Positions 18,761 to 28,478 of a stretch of 64,000 bases of DNA are shown here, piece after piece. Origin of the DNA: Bacteroidales bacterium (GTDB lineage: Bacteria > Bacteroidota > Bacteroidia > Bacteroidales > Muribaculaceae); the NCBI GenBank assembly GCA_004553485.1, contig SFLG01000002.1, forward strand, positions 24,855 through 88,854, read 5' to 3'. The notes beneath the pieces were generated by a model. The model ran no database searches and was not told the origin of the DNA. It saw only the letters and a program-made list of their open reading frames with translations. The translations under genes and the position numbers were made by a program. Every line of letters begins with the position of its first letter. Position 1 is the first letter of the stretch.

Positions 18761-19480
18761 TCACTTGCCGGAGAGGCATTTGAGGTACTGCTTTATTGTC
18801 TCCTCCAGGCCCAGGTAGAGGGCGTCGCAGATGAGGGCGTGACCGATGGATACCTCGTTGAGGTAGGGGACGTTGGTATGGAAGTAGGCCAGGTTTTTGA
18901 GGCTTAGGTCGTGTCCGGCGTTGACGCCCAGTCCCACCGAGTGGGCTGTACGCGAAGCCTCGGCGTAGGGGGCCACGGCGGCGGCGGGGTCCTTGGCGTA
19001 GAGGTCGGCGTAGGGCTTGGTGTACAGCTCGACGCGGTCGGCGCCGGTGCGGGCGGCAAAGCGTATCTGCTCGTCGTCGGGGGCGACGAAGATGCTGGTG
19101 CGGATGCCGGCCTCCTTGAAGCGGTCGACGGTCTCGCTGAGGAACTCGAAGTTTTTATCCACATCCCATCCGGCGTTCGACGTCAGCGCGCCCTCGGGGT
19201 CGGGCACCAGTGTCACCTGCTCGGGCTTGACGGCGAGCACAAGGTCGATAAACTCGGGGGTGGGGTTGCCCTCCATGTTGAACTCGGTCTTCACCACGGG
19301 GCGCAGGGCATAGACGTCGCTGCGGCGTATGTGGCGCTCGTCGGGACGCGGGTGAACGGTAATGCCTTGGGCACCAAATCGTTCGCAGTCCTGGGCCACA
19401 GCCACGACGTCGGGGTTGTTCTCGCCGCGGGCGTTGCGCAGGGTGGCAATTTTGTTTATGTTTACGCTAAGATTTGTCAT
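18761..19480 (-). CDS. pdxJ: Pyridoxine 5'-phosphate synthase
   Basis: Condenses 1-deoxyxylulose 5-phosphate with 3-amino-2-oxopropyl phosphate to make pyridoxine 5'-phosphate, the last ring-forming step of the DXP-dependent vitamin B6 pathway. The 239-residue TIM barrel shows the N-terminal [15 protein letters not shown], phosphate-binding [13 protein letters not shown] and the catalytic-glutamate region VTLVPDPEG. It heads the minus-strand run into exbB-exbD-tonB-metG-ansA and is divergent from the nadK group. Confidence 0.95.
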   Translation of the reverse strand: MTNLSVNINKIATLRNARGENNPDVVAVAQDCERFGAQGITVHPRPDERHIRRSDVYALRPVVKTEFNMEGNPTPEFIDLVLAVKPEQVTLVPDPEGALTSNAGWDVDKNFEFLSETVDRFKEAGIRTSIFVAPDDEQIRFAARTGADRVELYTKPYADLYAKDPAAAVAPYAEASRTAHSVGLGVNAGHDLSLKNLAYFHTNVPYLNEVSIGHALICDALYLGLEETIKQYLKCLSGK

Positions 19481-19553
19481 TTAATATATGTCTGTACGTA
19501 GCCGGTTGGTTGAAATTTTGCTCCGGCATTAAAAATATTCCGAAAAAAATTCG

Positions 19554-19561
19554 TAAATTTG
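19554..19561 (+). promoter_or_regulatory. -7 promoter box before the nadK group
   Basis: TAAATTTG fits the Bacteroidetes -7 consensus, 110 bases before ATG 19672. No -33 TTTG at the right spacing is visible. Confidence 0.4.
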
Positions 19562-19671
19562 TATTATCAGTTTACGCAATGGGCGGGGCACATCCCGCAT
19601 CCAAAGCACAAAATTACTAAAAAACGACAAAACGACCAATCATTTTGACGTCAAATAGCAACATAGAGCAA

Positions 19672-19980
19672 ATGTTTCCGCCCAACCACGAGTCGTGCTG
19701 GGTGAAGGTTCTGTGCGGACGCACCGACTACTCGGCCTCGCGGCTTGCCCGCGCCGTCGAGGACTGCGACGCTCACTTGCTCAATCTCAACATACTGGCA
19801 ACGTCGCCGTCTGCCGATATGGTGGCCGTGCTGCTGCGCGTGGGCATACGCCACGGGCAGAGCGTGGTGCGCTCGCTGGCCCGCTACGGCTACGACAGCG
19901 AGGTCATCACCGACCCCATGCGCGATGTGGCCGAAAAATTTTCAGTGGCGGTAACCGTCGACAGCCCGTTGCAGCCCTAA
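19672..19980 (+). CDS. Small ACT-like domain protein upstream of nadK
   Basis: A 102-residue soluble protein starting at ATG 19672 (a TTG at 19645 is possible). The segment CWVKVLCGRTDYSASRLARA followed by alternating helix and strand patterns resembles the C-terminal ACT-like part of the CBS-domain proteins that sit beside nadK in Bacteroides. Here the CBS pair is missing and only the C-terminal domain remains. It ends 25 bases before nadK and is probably co-transcribed with it. The family link is from memory, and the function is unknown. Confidence 0.6.
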   Translation: MFPPNHESCWVKVLCGRTDYSASRLARAVEDCDAHLLNLNILATSPSADMVAVLLRVGIRHGQSVVRSLARYGYDSEVITDPMRDVAEKFSVAVTVDSPLQP

Positions 19981-20005
19981 CCCCTTGTATATAACCTCAA
20001 GACCT

Positions 20006-20863
20006 ATGCTGATAGCTATTTACGGCAGCCGGCGCCAGACGCCCCATGCCCCGCAGTTGCAGAGTTTGTTGCACGCTCTTGCCGTAGGCGGAGCCGGGAT
20101 TGCCATGCACCCCAAACTTTACGAGCACCTCAGCGGCGAGCTGGGGATGAGTCTGCCCGGAGTCACCGTGGCCGATCCGTACCGGTCGCCCGCCGAGGCC
20201 GACCTTGCCCTCAGCATCGGCGGCGACGGCACCTTCCTGCGCACGGCGGCATGGGTGGCCGAGACCGGGACGCCGATCCTGGGCATCAATACGGGCAACC
20301 TGGGCTACCTGTCGGCTCTGGGCATCGACGAGGCCGTGGCGCACACCGATTATATACTTGAGGGCGACTACATCGTCGAGCCCAGGACGTTGCTGCACGT
20401 GCAGGCCGACGGTCTGCGCGGCTGGCCCTACGCCCTCAACGAGGCCGTGGTGGCCAAGGAGGATTCGGCCTCGATGATCACGGCCTCGGCGACGGTGGGC
20501 GGACGTGCCCTTACCGACTACCGCGCCGATGGGCTGATAGTCTCCACCCCCACCGGCTCGACGGCCTACAACCTCAGCGCAGGTGGCCCCATCGTGCAGC
20601 CCTCGGCGCCGTGCTGGGTTATCACGCCGATTTGCGCCCACTCGCTGGGAATGAGACCGTTGGTGATAAGCGACGACATGGAGATAAGCCTGAAGGTGAC
20701 GGGCCGCTGCAAGGTCTTCCGCCTCAGCCTCGACGGCCGGTCGGTGGCCCTGCCACAGGGTACGACGGTGACGATGCGCCGTGCCGGTTTCCGCACCAAC
20801 ATCGTGCAGCTGCGCTGCAACGAATTCCCCGCCGTCCTCCGCTCCAAACTGATGTTCAACTGA
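20006..20863 (+). CDS. nadK: NAD kinase
   Basis: Phosphorylates NAD+ to NADP+. The 285 residues from ATG 20006 show the catalytic SIGGDGTFLR, GINTGNLGYLS, the NE/S region around YALNEAVV and the diagnostic STPTGSTAYNLSAGGPIV. The product length is normal. Its stop overlaps the start of the metalloprotease gene (TGATG at 20861-20865), so the two are translationally coupled. It is divergent from pdxJ, a frequent Bacteroidetes arrangement. Confidence 0.95.
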   Translation: MLIAIYGSRRQTPHAPQLQSLLHALAVGGAGIAMHPKLYEHLSGELGMSLPGVTVADPYRSPAEADLALSIGGDGTFLRTAAWVAETGTPILGINTGNLGYLSALGIDEAVAHTDYILEGDYIVEPRTLLHVQADGLRGWPYALNEAVVAKEDSASMITASATVGGRALTDYRADGLIVSTPTGSTAYNLSAGGPIVQPSAPCWVITPICAHSLGMRPLVISDDMEISLKVTGRCKVFRLSLDGRSVALPQGTTVTMRRAGFRTNIVQLRCNEFPAVLRSKLMFN

Positions 20864-21612
20864 TGCTTTTCGGACTTTTCGGACAAAAGAAAGACGCCGG
20901 CCGCCCGGCGCCGCGATATGTTGTCTCGCACAAGTACGACGACCCGCAGCTGGGCCCCGTCGCGGTGACCGTGCGCGCCAATGCCCGCCGTTTCACCGCC
21001 CGCTGGCACGGGCGCACCCTCAGCGTCACCGTGCCCCCGCGCACCACGCCCGACCGGCTGGCCGAGGCGATGGCGACGATGATACCGCGGCTGGTGCAGA
21101 ACCGCCCGTCGACGCGCTTCGAGGTGGGGGTGCCCTTCGGACCGCCCGATTTCAGGGTGACGATTGAGCGCGAGCCGCGACTTGGCCCGCGCTCGATGGC
21201 TCTCGGACGTGACCGACGTATTTTCATCAGCAAAGACTTTGACCTTGACGACCCGCAGTGCGAGAAGGCGTTGACGCGCCTACTGCGCACAATGTGTGCG
21301 CGCGCCTTTGACGACATCATACTGCCGCGCGCCGTCGAGCTGGCGGCGAGGGTGGGCGTGAGCCCGCGCTCGATAAGCCGCTCGTTGGGCAGCACACGTC
21401 TGGGCACCTGCAACACGCGCGGCGAGATACGCCTGTCGTGCGTGCTGGTTCTCCTGCCGTCCGAACTGCGCGACTATGTCATCCTGCACGAATTTGCCCA
21501 CCTGACGGAGATGAACCACTCGCCCCGCTTCTACGCCCTGCTCGACCGCTACTGCGGCGGCCGCAACGCCATCCTGCGCCGCGCCCTCAAAAACGCCGTC
21601 CTCCCCGTTTGA
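20863..21612 (+). CDS. YgjP-like zinc metalloprotease (M48/DUF45)
   Basis: A 249-residue protein of the YgjP/WLM-like group. The zinc motif HEFAHLTEMNHSPRFY, with the HExxH plus a downstream histidine, is near the C-terminus. Upstream is the family's LGSTRLGTCNTRGEIRLS segment. The ATG at 20863 is chosen because it overlaps the nadK stop by one base and homology starts near there. No signal peptide is visible, so it is probably cytoplasmic. The substrate is unknown. Confidence 0.85.
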   Translation: MLFGLFGQKKDAGRPAPRYVVSHKYDDPQLGPVAVTVRANARRFTARWHGRTLSVTVPPRTTPDRLAEAMATMIPRLVQNRPSTRFEVGVPFGPPDFRVTIEREPRLGPRSMALGRDRRIFISKDFDLDDPQCEKALTRLLRTMCARAFDDIILPRAVELAARVGVSPRSISRSLGSTRLGTCNTRGEIRLSCVLVLLPSELRDYVILHEFAHLTEMNHSPRFYALLDRYCGGRNAILRRALKNAVLPV

Positions 21613-21671
21613 AAGCCCCCCGTTCCCTTATAAACATACATCACATATCTGTCGTATAATCCACCCCCATA

Positions 21672-24600
21672 TCACACGCTGGGGAGAGCGCGGATGGTGT
21701 CGAGGACAGTGACGGCGTCGGTGACCGAGCGGACGTTGGCGATGGAGAAGCTGCGTTTTACCGTGCCGTTGGGCATGTTTACCTCGCGTATCTGCACGCG
21801 TCGGGGGTTGAGCTGCAGGTACGACAGCATACGGCCGAAGGCTTTGCTCTGGTAGTAGGCTTTGTTGGCGTCGTTGACGAAGTAGGTAAACATCTTGCCC
21901 TGTTTCAGCGCAATCTTTTCTATACCCAAATGACGGGCCAGGCGGCGCAGTCGCGGCACCTGGATGAGCTCTTCGGTGACGTGGGGCAGGGGGCCGAAAC
22001 GGTCCTTGAGGCGCTCGGCAAAGGCTTTGATGTCAATGTCGCGGTCGATGGCGTCGAGCTCGCGGTAGAGGTTGATGCGCTCGCTCTCCTGGGGCACGTA
22101 GTCGGCCGGCAGCAGCAGCTCGAGGTCGCTCTCGACGGTGGTGTCGGCGACAAACTCCTCCTCGCCGTCGCCGGTGACGGCATTCTGCGCCTTTGTCTCG
22201 TCGTCGAGGTCGGCGAACTCCTGCGTGCGCAGCTCGATGACGGCCTCCTTGAGGATTTTCTGGTATGTTTCATAGCCCAGGTCGGCGATAAACCCCGACT
22301 GCTCGGCGCCGAGGAGGTTGCCGGCGCCGCGGATGTCGAGGTCCTGCATGGCGATGTGTATGCCCGAGCCCAGGTCGCTGAAGCTCTCGATGGCCTGCAG
22401 GCGGCGGCGCGCCACCGGCGACAGGGTCAGTCCCGACGGCACGGTGAGGTAGGCGAAGGCCTTGCGGTTTGAGCGGCCCACGCGTCCGCGCAGCTGATGC
22501 AGCTCGGAGAGGCCGAAATTCTGGGCGTTGTTGATGATTATTGTGTTGACGTTGGGCATGTCCACGCCGCTCTCGACGATGGTGGTGGCCAGCAGCACGT
22601 CGTAGTCGTGGTTGGCGAAGTCGACGATGGTCTGCTCGAGTTTCTCCGGCTCCATGCGGCCGTGGGCGACGGCCACGCGGGCGTCGGGGACAAGGCGGCG
22701 TATCATCGTCTCAAGTTGGGAGAGGCCCTCGATGCGGTTGTTGATGAAGAAGACCTGGCCGTTGCGGCTGAGCTCGAAGTTGATGGCCTCGGCGACGAGC
22801 TCGTCAGACAGGGGCGACACCTGGGTGATGATGGGGTAGCGGTTGGCCGGCGGGGTGTTTATCGACGACAGGTCGCGCGCGCCCATCAGCGAGAACTGCA
22901 AGGTGCGCGGGATGGGCGTGGCGCTCATCGTCAGTGTGTCGACGTTGGTCTTGAGCTGGCGCAAACGCTCCTTGACGGCCACGCCGAACTTCTGCTCCTC
23001 GTCCACGACGAGCAGGCCCAGGTCCTTGAACTTCACCGACTTGCCGATGAGCTTGTGCGTGCCGACGATGATGTCGATTTTGCCCTCGGCCAGGTCGCTG
23101 ACAATCTGTTTGGTCTGCTTTGCCGTGCGGGCGCGCGACAGGTATTCGACGCGCACGGGGAAGTCGGCGAGACGCTCGCTGAAGGTGCGGAAGTGCTGGT
23201 AAGCCAGCACCGTCGTCGGCACGAGCACGGCCACCTGCTTGCCGTCGGTGGCGGCCTTGAAGGCGGCGCGGACGGCCACCTCGGTCTTGCCGAAGCCGAC
23301 GTCGCCGCACACCAGGCGGTCCATCGGGCGGCTGCTCTCCATGTCGGCCTTGACCTGCTGCGTGGCGGTGAGCTGGTCGGGGGTGTCCTCGTAGACAAAC
23401 GAGGCCTCGAGCTCGTGCTGCAGATACGAGTCGGGCGAGAAGGCGAAGCCCTTCTCCTCCTTGCGCGCGGCGTAGAGCTGGATAAGGTCGCGGGCGATGT
23501 CCTTCAGCTTGTCCTTGGTGCGCTCTTTCAGCTTGTTCCAGGCGCCGGTGCCGAGCTTGTTGACTTTTGGCGGAACGCCCTCTTTGCCACGGTATTTGGA
23601 GAGTTTGTGCAGGGCGTGTATCGACACAAAGACCACGTCGTCGTTCTGGTAGATGAGTTTTATCATCTCCTGGGTGGTGCCGTTGACGTTGGTGCGCACC
23701 AGTCCGCCGAACTTGCCCACGCCGTGGTCGATGTGCACGATGTAGTCGCCCACCTCGATGGCCTGCAGCTCTTTGAGCGACAGGGCGAGCTTGCCCGAGC
23801 GGGCGCGGTCGCTTTTGAGGGTGTATTTGTGGAAACGGTCGAAAATCTGATGGTCGGTGAAGACGCACGCCTTGGTGACGTGGTCGACAAAGCCCTGGTG
23901 GAGGGTGCCCAGGACGGGCTCGAAGGTGATTTTGTCGCCGCGGTCGTCGAAGATGGCGCGCAGACGGGCAAACTGCTTGTCCGAGTCGCTGAGGATGTAG
24001 ATGCGGTAACCCTGGGCGGTGAAGTCGCTGAACGACTTGCCTATAAGGTCGAAGTTTTTGTGGTATATCGCCTGCGGCGAGCACTGGAAGCTGGTGGTGT
24101 GCACGGCTCCGGGCTTGGGCTGGGCGGCGCTGATGGTGAGGCGCTTGAACGAGTGCCAGGCCTTGTCGAAGGCGTCGGCGTCGACTATGTCGGCGCGGGC
24201 GGCGTTGATGGCGGCGGTGGCGCGGGCGCTCTCCTCGGCGTTGACGGCCGAGGCGGTGAGTGTGGCCGTGTCCGAGATGCCGTCGGCAGCGATGGCGCGC
24301 ACGCGGGCCGTGGTGTCGGCGCCGGAGCGCACAACCAGGAGTGTCGACGGGTCGAGGAACTCGGGCAGCGACAGGCGTCCCTCGGTGGAGCGGGCCTGGT
24401 CGGCGACGATGCTGACCGTGTCGAGCTTCTCGTCGGAGAGCTGCGTCTCGACGTCGAAGGTGCGTATTGAGTCGATGTCGTCGCCGAAGAAGTCGATGCG
24501 GATGGGCCGTTCGAGCGAGTAGCCGAAGATGTCGAGGATTGAGCCGCGCAGGGCAAACTGCCCCGGCTCGTACACATAGTCTGTCTTGACAAAGTGGTTG

Positions 24601-25082
24601 TCGAGCAGCCATCGGGTGACGTCGGTGAGGTGTGCGGGCTTGTCGACGGACAGCGCCAGCGTGTGCTTCTGCAGGTCGTTGCGTGCCGCCACTCGCTCGG
24701 CCAGGGCCTCGGGGTAGGTGACGACAAATCGCAGCGAGCGGTCGCCGGCGCTGAGTCGCGCCAGCGTCTCGGTGCGCAGGATGCGGTTGGGCTCGTCGGG
24801 CTGGGCGTATTTGAGGGCGCGGCGGTACCCGGAGGGCAGGAAGGCCACGGCGTCGGGTCCGCACAGGCGGCTGAGGTCGTGGTAGATGTAGCCCGCGTCG
24901 TCGGCGTCGTCACCGGTGACAAGCACGGGCACCTTGCGGCCCTTTATGGCGCTGACGAGCACTGCCGCCGACGAGCCGGCGAGGCCGCAGGCCTCGGACG
25001 ACTTGAAGCGCAACAGGCTGTCGAGGTCGGCTTTGCGTGTGCCGGCGCTGACAAAAAGGTCGGTAAGTCGTGTCAGCTCCAT
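21672..25082 (-). CDS. mfd: Transcription-repair coupling factor
   Basis: Mfd removes RNA polymerase stalled at DNA lesions and recruits UvrA. The 1136 residues contain a UvrB-like N-terminal region, the RNA polymerase interaction domain (about 430-500, with GDYIVHIDHGVGKFGG), a superfamily 2 translocase with Walker A GDVGFGKTE, the DEEQ box in LLVVDEEQKFG, and TMSATPIPRTLQ. The TRG motif follows, and a C-terminal D7 domain ends the protein. It lies five bases after the ctp gene and is probably co-transcribed with it. Confidence 0.97.
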   Translation of the reverse strand: MELTRLTDLFVSAGTRKADLDSLLRFKSSEACGLAGSSAAVLVSAIKGRKVPVLVTGDDADDAGYIYHDLSRLCGPDAVAFLPSGYRRALKYAQPDEPNRILRTETLARLSAGDRSLRFVVTYPEALAERVAARNDLQKHTLALSVDKPAHLTDVTRWLLDNHFVKTDYVYEPGQFALRGSILDIFGYSLERPIRIDFFGDDIDSIRTFDVETQLSDEKLDTVSIVADQARSTEGRLSLPEFLDPSTLLVVRSGADTTARVRAIAADGISDTATLTASAVNAEESARATAAINAARADIVDADAFDKAWHSFKRLTISAAQPKPGAVHTTSFQCSPQAIYHKNFDLIGKSFSDFTAQGYRIYILSDSDKQFARLRAIFDDRGDKITFEPVLGTLHQGFVDHVTKACVFTDHQIFDRFHKYTLKSDRARSGKLALSLKELQAIEVGDYIVHIDHGVGKFGGLVRTNVNGTTQEMIKLIYQNDDVVFVSIHALHKLSKYRGKEGVPPKVNKLGTGAWNKLKERTKDKLKDIARDLIQLYAARKEEKGFAFSPDSYLQHELEASFVYEDTPDQLTATQQVKADMESSRPMDRLVCGDVGFGKTEVAVRAAFKAATDGKQVAVLVPTTVLAYQHFRTFSERLADFPVRVEYLSRARTAKQTKQIVSDLAEGKIDIIVGTHKLIGKSVKFKDLGLLVVDEEQKFGVAVKERLRQLKTNVDTLTMSATPIPRTLQFSLMGARDLSSINTPPANRYPIITQVSPLSDELVAEAINFELSRNGQVFFINNRIEGLSQLETMIRRLVPDARVAVAHGRMEPEKLEQTIVDFANHDYDVLLATTIVESGVDMPNVNTIIINNAQNFGLSELHQLRGRVGRSNRKAFAYLTVPSGLTLSPVARRRLQAIESFSDLGSGIHIAMQDLDIRGAGNLLGAEQSGFIADLGYETYQKILKEAVIELRTQEFADLDDETKAQNAVTGDGEEEFVADTTVESDLELLLPADYVPQESERINLYRELDAIDRDIDIKAFAERLKDRFGPLPHVTEELIQVPRLRRLARHLGIEKIALKQGKMFTYFVNDANKAYYQSKAFGRMLSYLQLNPRRVQIREVNMPNGTVKRSFSIANVRSVTDAVTVLDTIRALPSV

Positions 25083-25087
25083 CGCGG

Positions 25088-26836
25088 TCAGTCGGTTGTG
25101 TCCTTGCTGTCGGCTTTTTGGGGTTTTTTGTCCGGGGCGTTGCCTCCGACTTTGGTGCCGGCCGAGAGCAGGTGGCGGTAGAGGGTTGTGTCGTTGAGCA
25201 CCTTGATGGCGTCAGCGGTGGCGGGGTCGTCGCGGAGGGCGCGGCGCGTCATGTCGGCGGGGCTGAACCAGCGGCTCTGCAGCTCGATGTCGAGCTGCTC
25301 GCTGATGGCCTTGCGGTGATAGTCGAGGTCTTTGTCGAGGTCGCGCGTCATCATCTTTTCAAGGCTGGCGATGGCCTGTGTCACCGAGTCGTCCTTCTCG
25401 TAGCCCTCTATCTTTGCCACGCGGCGCAGAAAGTCCATGGCGCCCTCGGTGGGCCGGTCATATTTGAGCTTGGCGGGGTCGATGAAGCTCTTGAACTGGC
25501 TGTAGAGCGTGTCGGTGACCTGCCAGCTGTCGATGTCGGGGACGACATCGGTGTTGTTGGCGATTTTGTTGGCGAAGTTGTATATCCACTGGCCGGTGAC
25601 GAGGCCGTACTCGAGCAGCGAGGGCTCTTCGGCCTCGATGGCGATGTCGGGGGTGATGCCGCCGCCGTCGCGTACCTCACGTCCGATTTTGGTGCGGTAG
25701 GCCGTGGTGAGCGAGTCGGGGATGCGGTCCACCGAGCCGTCGGCGTTGCGGTGGCGGTAGTCGATGGCCTGGATGAGGCGGCCCGAGGGCAGGTAGTAGC
25801 GGCCGGTGGTGACCTTTATCGACGAATTGTAGGGCATCGAGCCGGGAGTCTGCACCAAGCCTTTGCCGAAAGAGCGCTCGCCCACCACGACGGCGCGGTC
25901 AAGGTCCTGCAGGGCGCCGGTGAAGATTTCGGCCGCGCTTGCCGTGTTGCCGTTGATGAGCACCACCAGGGGTAGCGACTTGGCCATCGGGTTGCGGGTG
26001 GTCTTGTATGTGCTTGTGTTTGAGCGTGTGCGGCCTTTCATGCTGACCACCTCGGTGCCTCGGGGGACGAAGTTCGACACTAGGTCGACAGCCCCTGTCA
26101 CCAGACCTCCGCCATTGTTGCGCATGTCCACGATGAGGCCCTTGAGCTCTTTGTCGCCGTTGAGCTTGCGCAGGTCTGTCAGGGCGTTGCGGAAGTCCTT
26201 GCCGGTTTTCTCCGAGAAGGTGGAGACGCCGATGTAGCCTATGCCGTCGGCTACCATGCCGTGGTAGGGGATGGCATCGGTGGTGATGGTGCCGCGGGTG
26301 ATTTCGAGGTCGAAAATCGAGTCGGTGCCCTGTGGCATGTAGGGGCGTTTGACTTTGAGGCGCAGCTTGGTGCCGGCCTTGCCTTTGAGGCGCTTTGAGG
26401 CCTCGTCGATGGCAAAGTCTTTGTCGATGACGGTGTCGTCGATCATCAGCAGGATGTCGCCGTGGCGCACTCCGTCGCGACGTGCCGGCGAGTTCCATCG
26501 CGGCTCGCTGAGGATTATCACGCTGTCGCGCTTCTGTATCACCGAACCGATGCCGGCGTATTCGCCCGACGAGATGGAGGTGAGCTGGTCCAGCTCCTCC
26601 TCGCTGTAGAACTCGGTGTACGGGTCGACGTTGCCGAGCATGGCGTCGATGGCGGTGCGCATTGTCTCGGTGGCGTCGAGGGTGTCGACGTAATTGTTCA
26701 TCAGCGTCTTGTACACATCGCTGAAAATAAGCAGGTTGCGCGAAATGTCGGTGTTGCGGTTCTTGGCATGCACACCGCCGGCGACTATTGCCGCTGCAAT
26801 GAGCAGCGAGCCGGCATATATGAGTGATTTTTTCAT
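25088..26836 (-). CDS. C-terminal processing (tail-specific) peptidase, S41 family
   Basis: A 582-residue periplasmic serine protease with an N-terminal signal or anchor (about residues 4-22). A PDZ domain follows (about 90-180, with GIGSVIQKRDSV and VRHGDILLMID), then the S41 catalytic domain with the nucleophile serine in GNTASAAEIF and the general-base lysine in GERSFGKGLVQ. A C-terminal helical extension runs from about residue 390. Such proteases trim or degrade envelope proteins. It is the first gene of the ctp-mfd unit and has its own promoter. Confidence 0.93.
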   Translation of the reverse strand: MKKSLIYAGSLLIAAAIVAGGVHAKNRNTDISRNLLIFSDVYKTLMNNYVDTLDATETMRTAIDAMLGNVDPYTEFYSEEELDQLTSISSGEYAGIGSVIQKRDSVIILSEPRWNSPARRDGVRHGDILLMIDDTVIDKDFAIDEASKRLKGKAGTKLRLKVKRPYMPQGTDSIFDLEITRGTITTDAIPYHGMVADGIGYIGVSTFSEKTGKDFRNALTDLRKLNGDKELKGLIVDMRNNGGGLVTGAVDLVSNFVPRGTEVVSMKGRTRSNTSTYKTTRNPMAKSLPLVVLINGNTASAAEIFTGALQDLDRAVVVGERSFGKGLVQTPGSMPYNSSIKVTTGRYYLPSGRLIQAIDYRHRNADGSVDRIPDSLTTAYRTKIGREVRDGGGITPDIAIEAEEPSLLEYGLVTGQWIYNFANKIANNTDVVPDIDSWQVTDTLYSQFKSFIDPAKLKYDRPTEGAMDFLRRVAKIEGYEKDDSVTQAIASLEKMMTRDLDKDLDYHRKAISEQLDIELQSRWFSPADMTRRALRDDPATADAIKVLNDTTLYRHLLSAGTKVGGNAPDKKPQKADSKDTTD

Positions 26837-26888
26837 CGGTGGAGGGCTGAGGGGAGAGTATGTGTTGAATTTAGTGTTGTATAGTTTG

Positions 26889-26920
26889 CAAAATTAGCTA
26901 TAATTGAAAATTAAAACAAA
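26889..26920 (-). promoter_or_regulatory. Promoter of ctp-mfd
   Basis: Minus-strand TTTG (26917-26920), a 20-base gap and TAATTTTG (26889-26896) lie about 50 bases before the start codon and match the Bacteroidetes consensus. Confidence 0.7.
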
Positions 26921-26994
26921 CGCCGGGCCCATTTTGTGCTTGCGGGCGCAAAATGGGTCCGGGGTAGGGGGGGTATCCGGCTAACCGGCGGCGG

Positions 26995-27057
26995 TAGCTA
27001 CTATAGCTATCTTAGCTATTATAGCTATCTTAGCTAAAGTAGCTATTATAACTAAAT
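26995..27057. repeat. 9-base array with AGCT core, seven units
   Basis: AGCT recurs at 26996, 27005, 27014, 27023, 27032 and 27041, with a decayed copy at 27050. The array lies between the 3' end of the oxidoreductase operon and the 5' region of ctp. Confidence 0.85.
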
Positions 27058-27105
27058 CAGGCGTTTTAGCGTGGCCGGCCTGAGTGGTATGCTTGGCTGG
27101 GCGGG

Positions 27106-27642
27106 TTACTTTACCAGTTTTTTGCCTCGGTCGATGGCCTCGCGGTTGAGGGGGATGAGGTGGTGGTGACGCTCGGGCAGGGTCTTTTCGAGGCCGCGGA
27201 TGATGGCCTCGTCGGGGATGAGGTTGCGCACTTTGAGCAGAGCGCCCAACAGCAGCATGTTGTAGGTCTTTGAGTTACCTAAGGCGATGGCCTCGTCGGT
27301 GGCGTTGACGGGGACGATGGTGATGTCGGTGCGTGTGGGGGGACGGTGGATGCCGTAGGGGTCGTAGATGAGGGTGCCTCCGGGTTTGACCTTGCTCTCG
27401 AACTTGTCGAGGCTCTGCTGGTTGAGGATGACGGCAGTGTCGTAGCTGTCGACAATCGGCGACGAGATGGGTTTGTCGCTGACGATTACCGTGACGTTTG
27501 CCGTACCGCCGCGCTGCTCGGGGCCGTAGGCGGGCATCCACGTTACCTCGCTACCGTTCATCAGTGCTCCGTAGGCAAGAATCTTGCCCATCGACAGCAC
27601 GCCTTGTCCGCCGAATCCGGCTATGATAATTTCTTCTTTCAT
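27106..27642 (-). CDS. 2-oxoacid:ferredoxin oxidoreductase gamma subunit
   Basis: A 178-residue subunit of the pyruvate/2-oxoacid:ferredoxin oxidoreductase family, gamma (KorC/VorA) type. The N-terminal GFGGQGVLSMGK and YGPEQRGGTANV are diagnostic. With the alpha, beta and ferredoxin subunits encoded just upstream it oxidatively decarboxylates a 2-oxoacid to acyl-CoA and passes electrons to ferredoxin. It is the last gene of the operon, 22 bases after the beta subunit. Confidence 0.9.
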   Translation of the reverse strand: MKEEIIIAGFGGQGVLSMGKILAYGALMNGSEVTWMPAYGPEQRGGTANVTVIVSDKPISSPIVDSYDTAVILNQQSLDKFESKVKPGGTLIYDPYGIHRPPTRTDITIVPVNATDEAIALGNSKTYNMLLLGALLKVRNLIPDEAIIRGLEKTLPERHHHLIPLNREAIDRGKKLVK

Positions 27643-27664
27643 TGTCGTTAAGGGTTAAGAGTTC

Positions 27665-28444
27665 TTACTGAATGTGAGCGTTTTCGATGTCCTTGAGGTC
27701 GCCGAGGGGGTACTTGGCGGTCATGTGCTCCTGCATCCATTTGTTGGAGTCGGCGGGGCTCATCTTCCAGCCTGAGTTGCATGTCGAAACCACCTCTACC
27801 ACCGAAGTGCCGTGCTTGGCCTTTGCGTTGAGGAAGGCCTTTTTGAGGGCGGCTTTTGTCTTGCGCACGGCAGCGGGGGTATGGACGGTCTGGCGGGTGA
27901 CGTAGCATGTGCCGTCGAGGCCGGCGAGGATGTCGCTGATTTTCAGGGGATAGCCGTTGAGGTCGGCGCGACGTCCGTAGGGAGTGGTGGCGGTCTTCTG
28001 TCCCAGCAGAGTGGTGGGGGCCATCTGGCCGCCGGTCATGCCGTAGATGGCGTTGTTGATGAAGACGATGACGATGTCCTCGCCGCGGTTGGCGGCGTGG
28101 ATGGTCTCGGCGGTGCCGATGGCGGCAAGGTCGCCGTCGCCCTGGTAGGTGAAGACGACGTTCTCGGGCCACAGGCGGCTGGCGGCGGTGGCGATGGCGG
28201 GAGCGCGGCCGTGGGCGGCCTCAATCCAGTCGATGTCGATGTAGTTGTATGCAAAGACGGCGCATCCTACGGGAGCCACGCCGACGGCGCAGTCTTCGAG
28301 ACCCAGCTCGGCTATCACTTCGGCGATGAGCTTGTGCACCACGCCGTGGCTGCAGCCGGGGCAGTAGTGGGTGTTGACGTCGAGCAGCAGGTGCGGGCGT
28401 TCGTAAATCTTATTCTCGGGTTTGATAATATCTTGAAGTTCCAT
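27665..28444 (-). CDS. 2-oxoacid:ferredoxin oxidoreductase beta subunit (TPP-binding)
   Basis: A 259-residue thiamine-diphosphate subunit. The N-terminal CPGCSHG and the TPP/magnesium motif running from GDGDLAAIG to NNAIYGMTGGQ are present. The family includes 2-oxoglutarate (KorB) and 3-methyl-2-oxobutanoate (VorC-like) enzymes, and sequence alone does not settle the substrate. It is 34 bases after the alpha subunit. Confidence 0.92.
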   Translation of the reverse strand: MELQDIIKPENKIYERPHLLLDVNTHYCPGCSHGVVHKLIAEVIAELGLEDCAVGVAPVGCAVFAYNYIDIDWIEAAHGRAPAIATAASRLWPENVVFTYQGDGDLAAIGTAETIHAANRGEDIVIVFINNAIYGMTGGQMAPTTLLGQKTATTPYGRRADLNGYPLKISDILAGLDGTCYVTRQTVHTPAAVRKTKAALKKAFLNAKAKHGTSVVEVVSTCNSGWKMSPADSNKWMQEHMTAKYPLGDLKDIENAHIQ

Positions 28445-28478
28445 GACGGTTCAGTTTAGGAGGTTGGAGAACAGGCTC

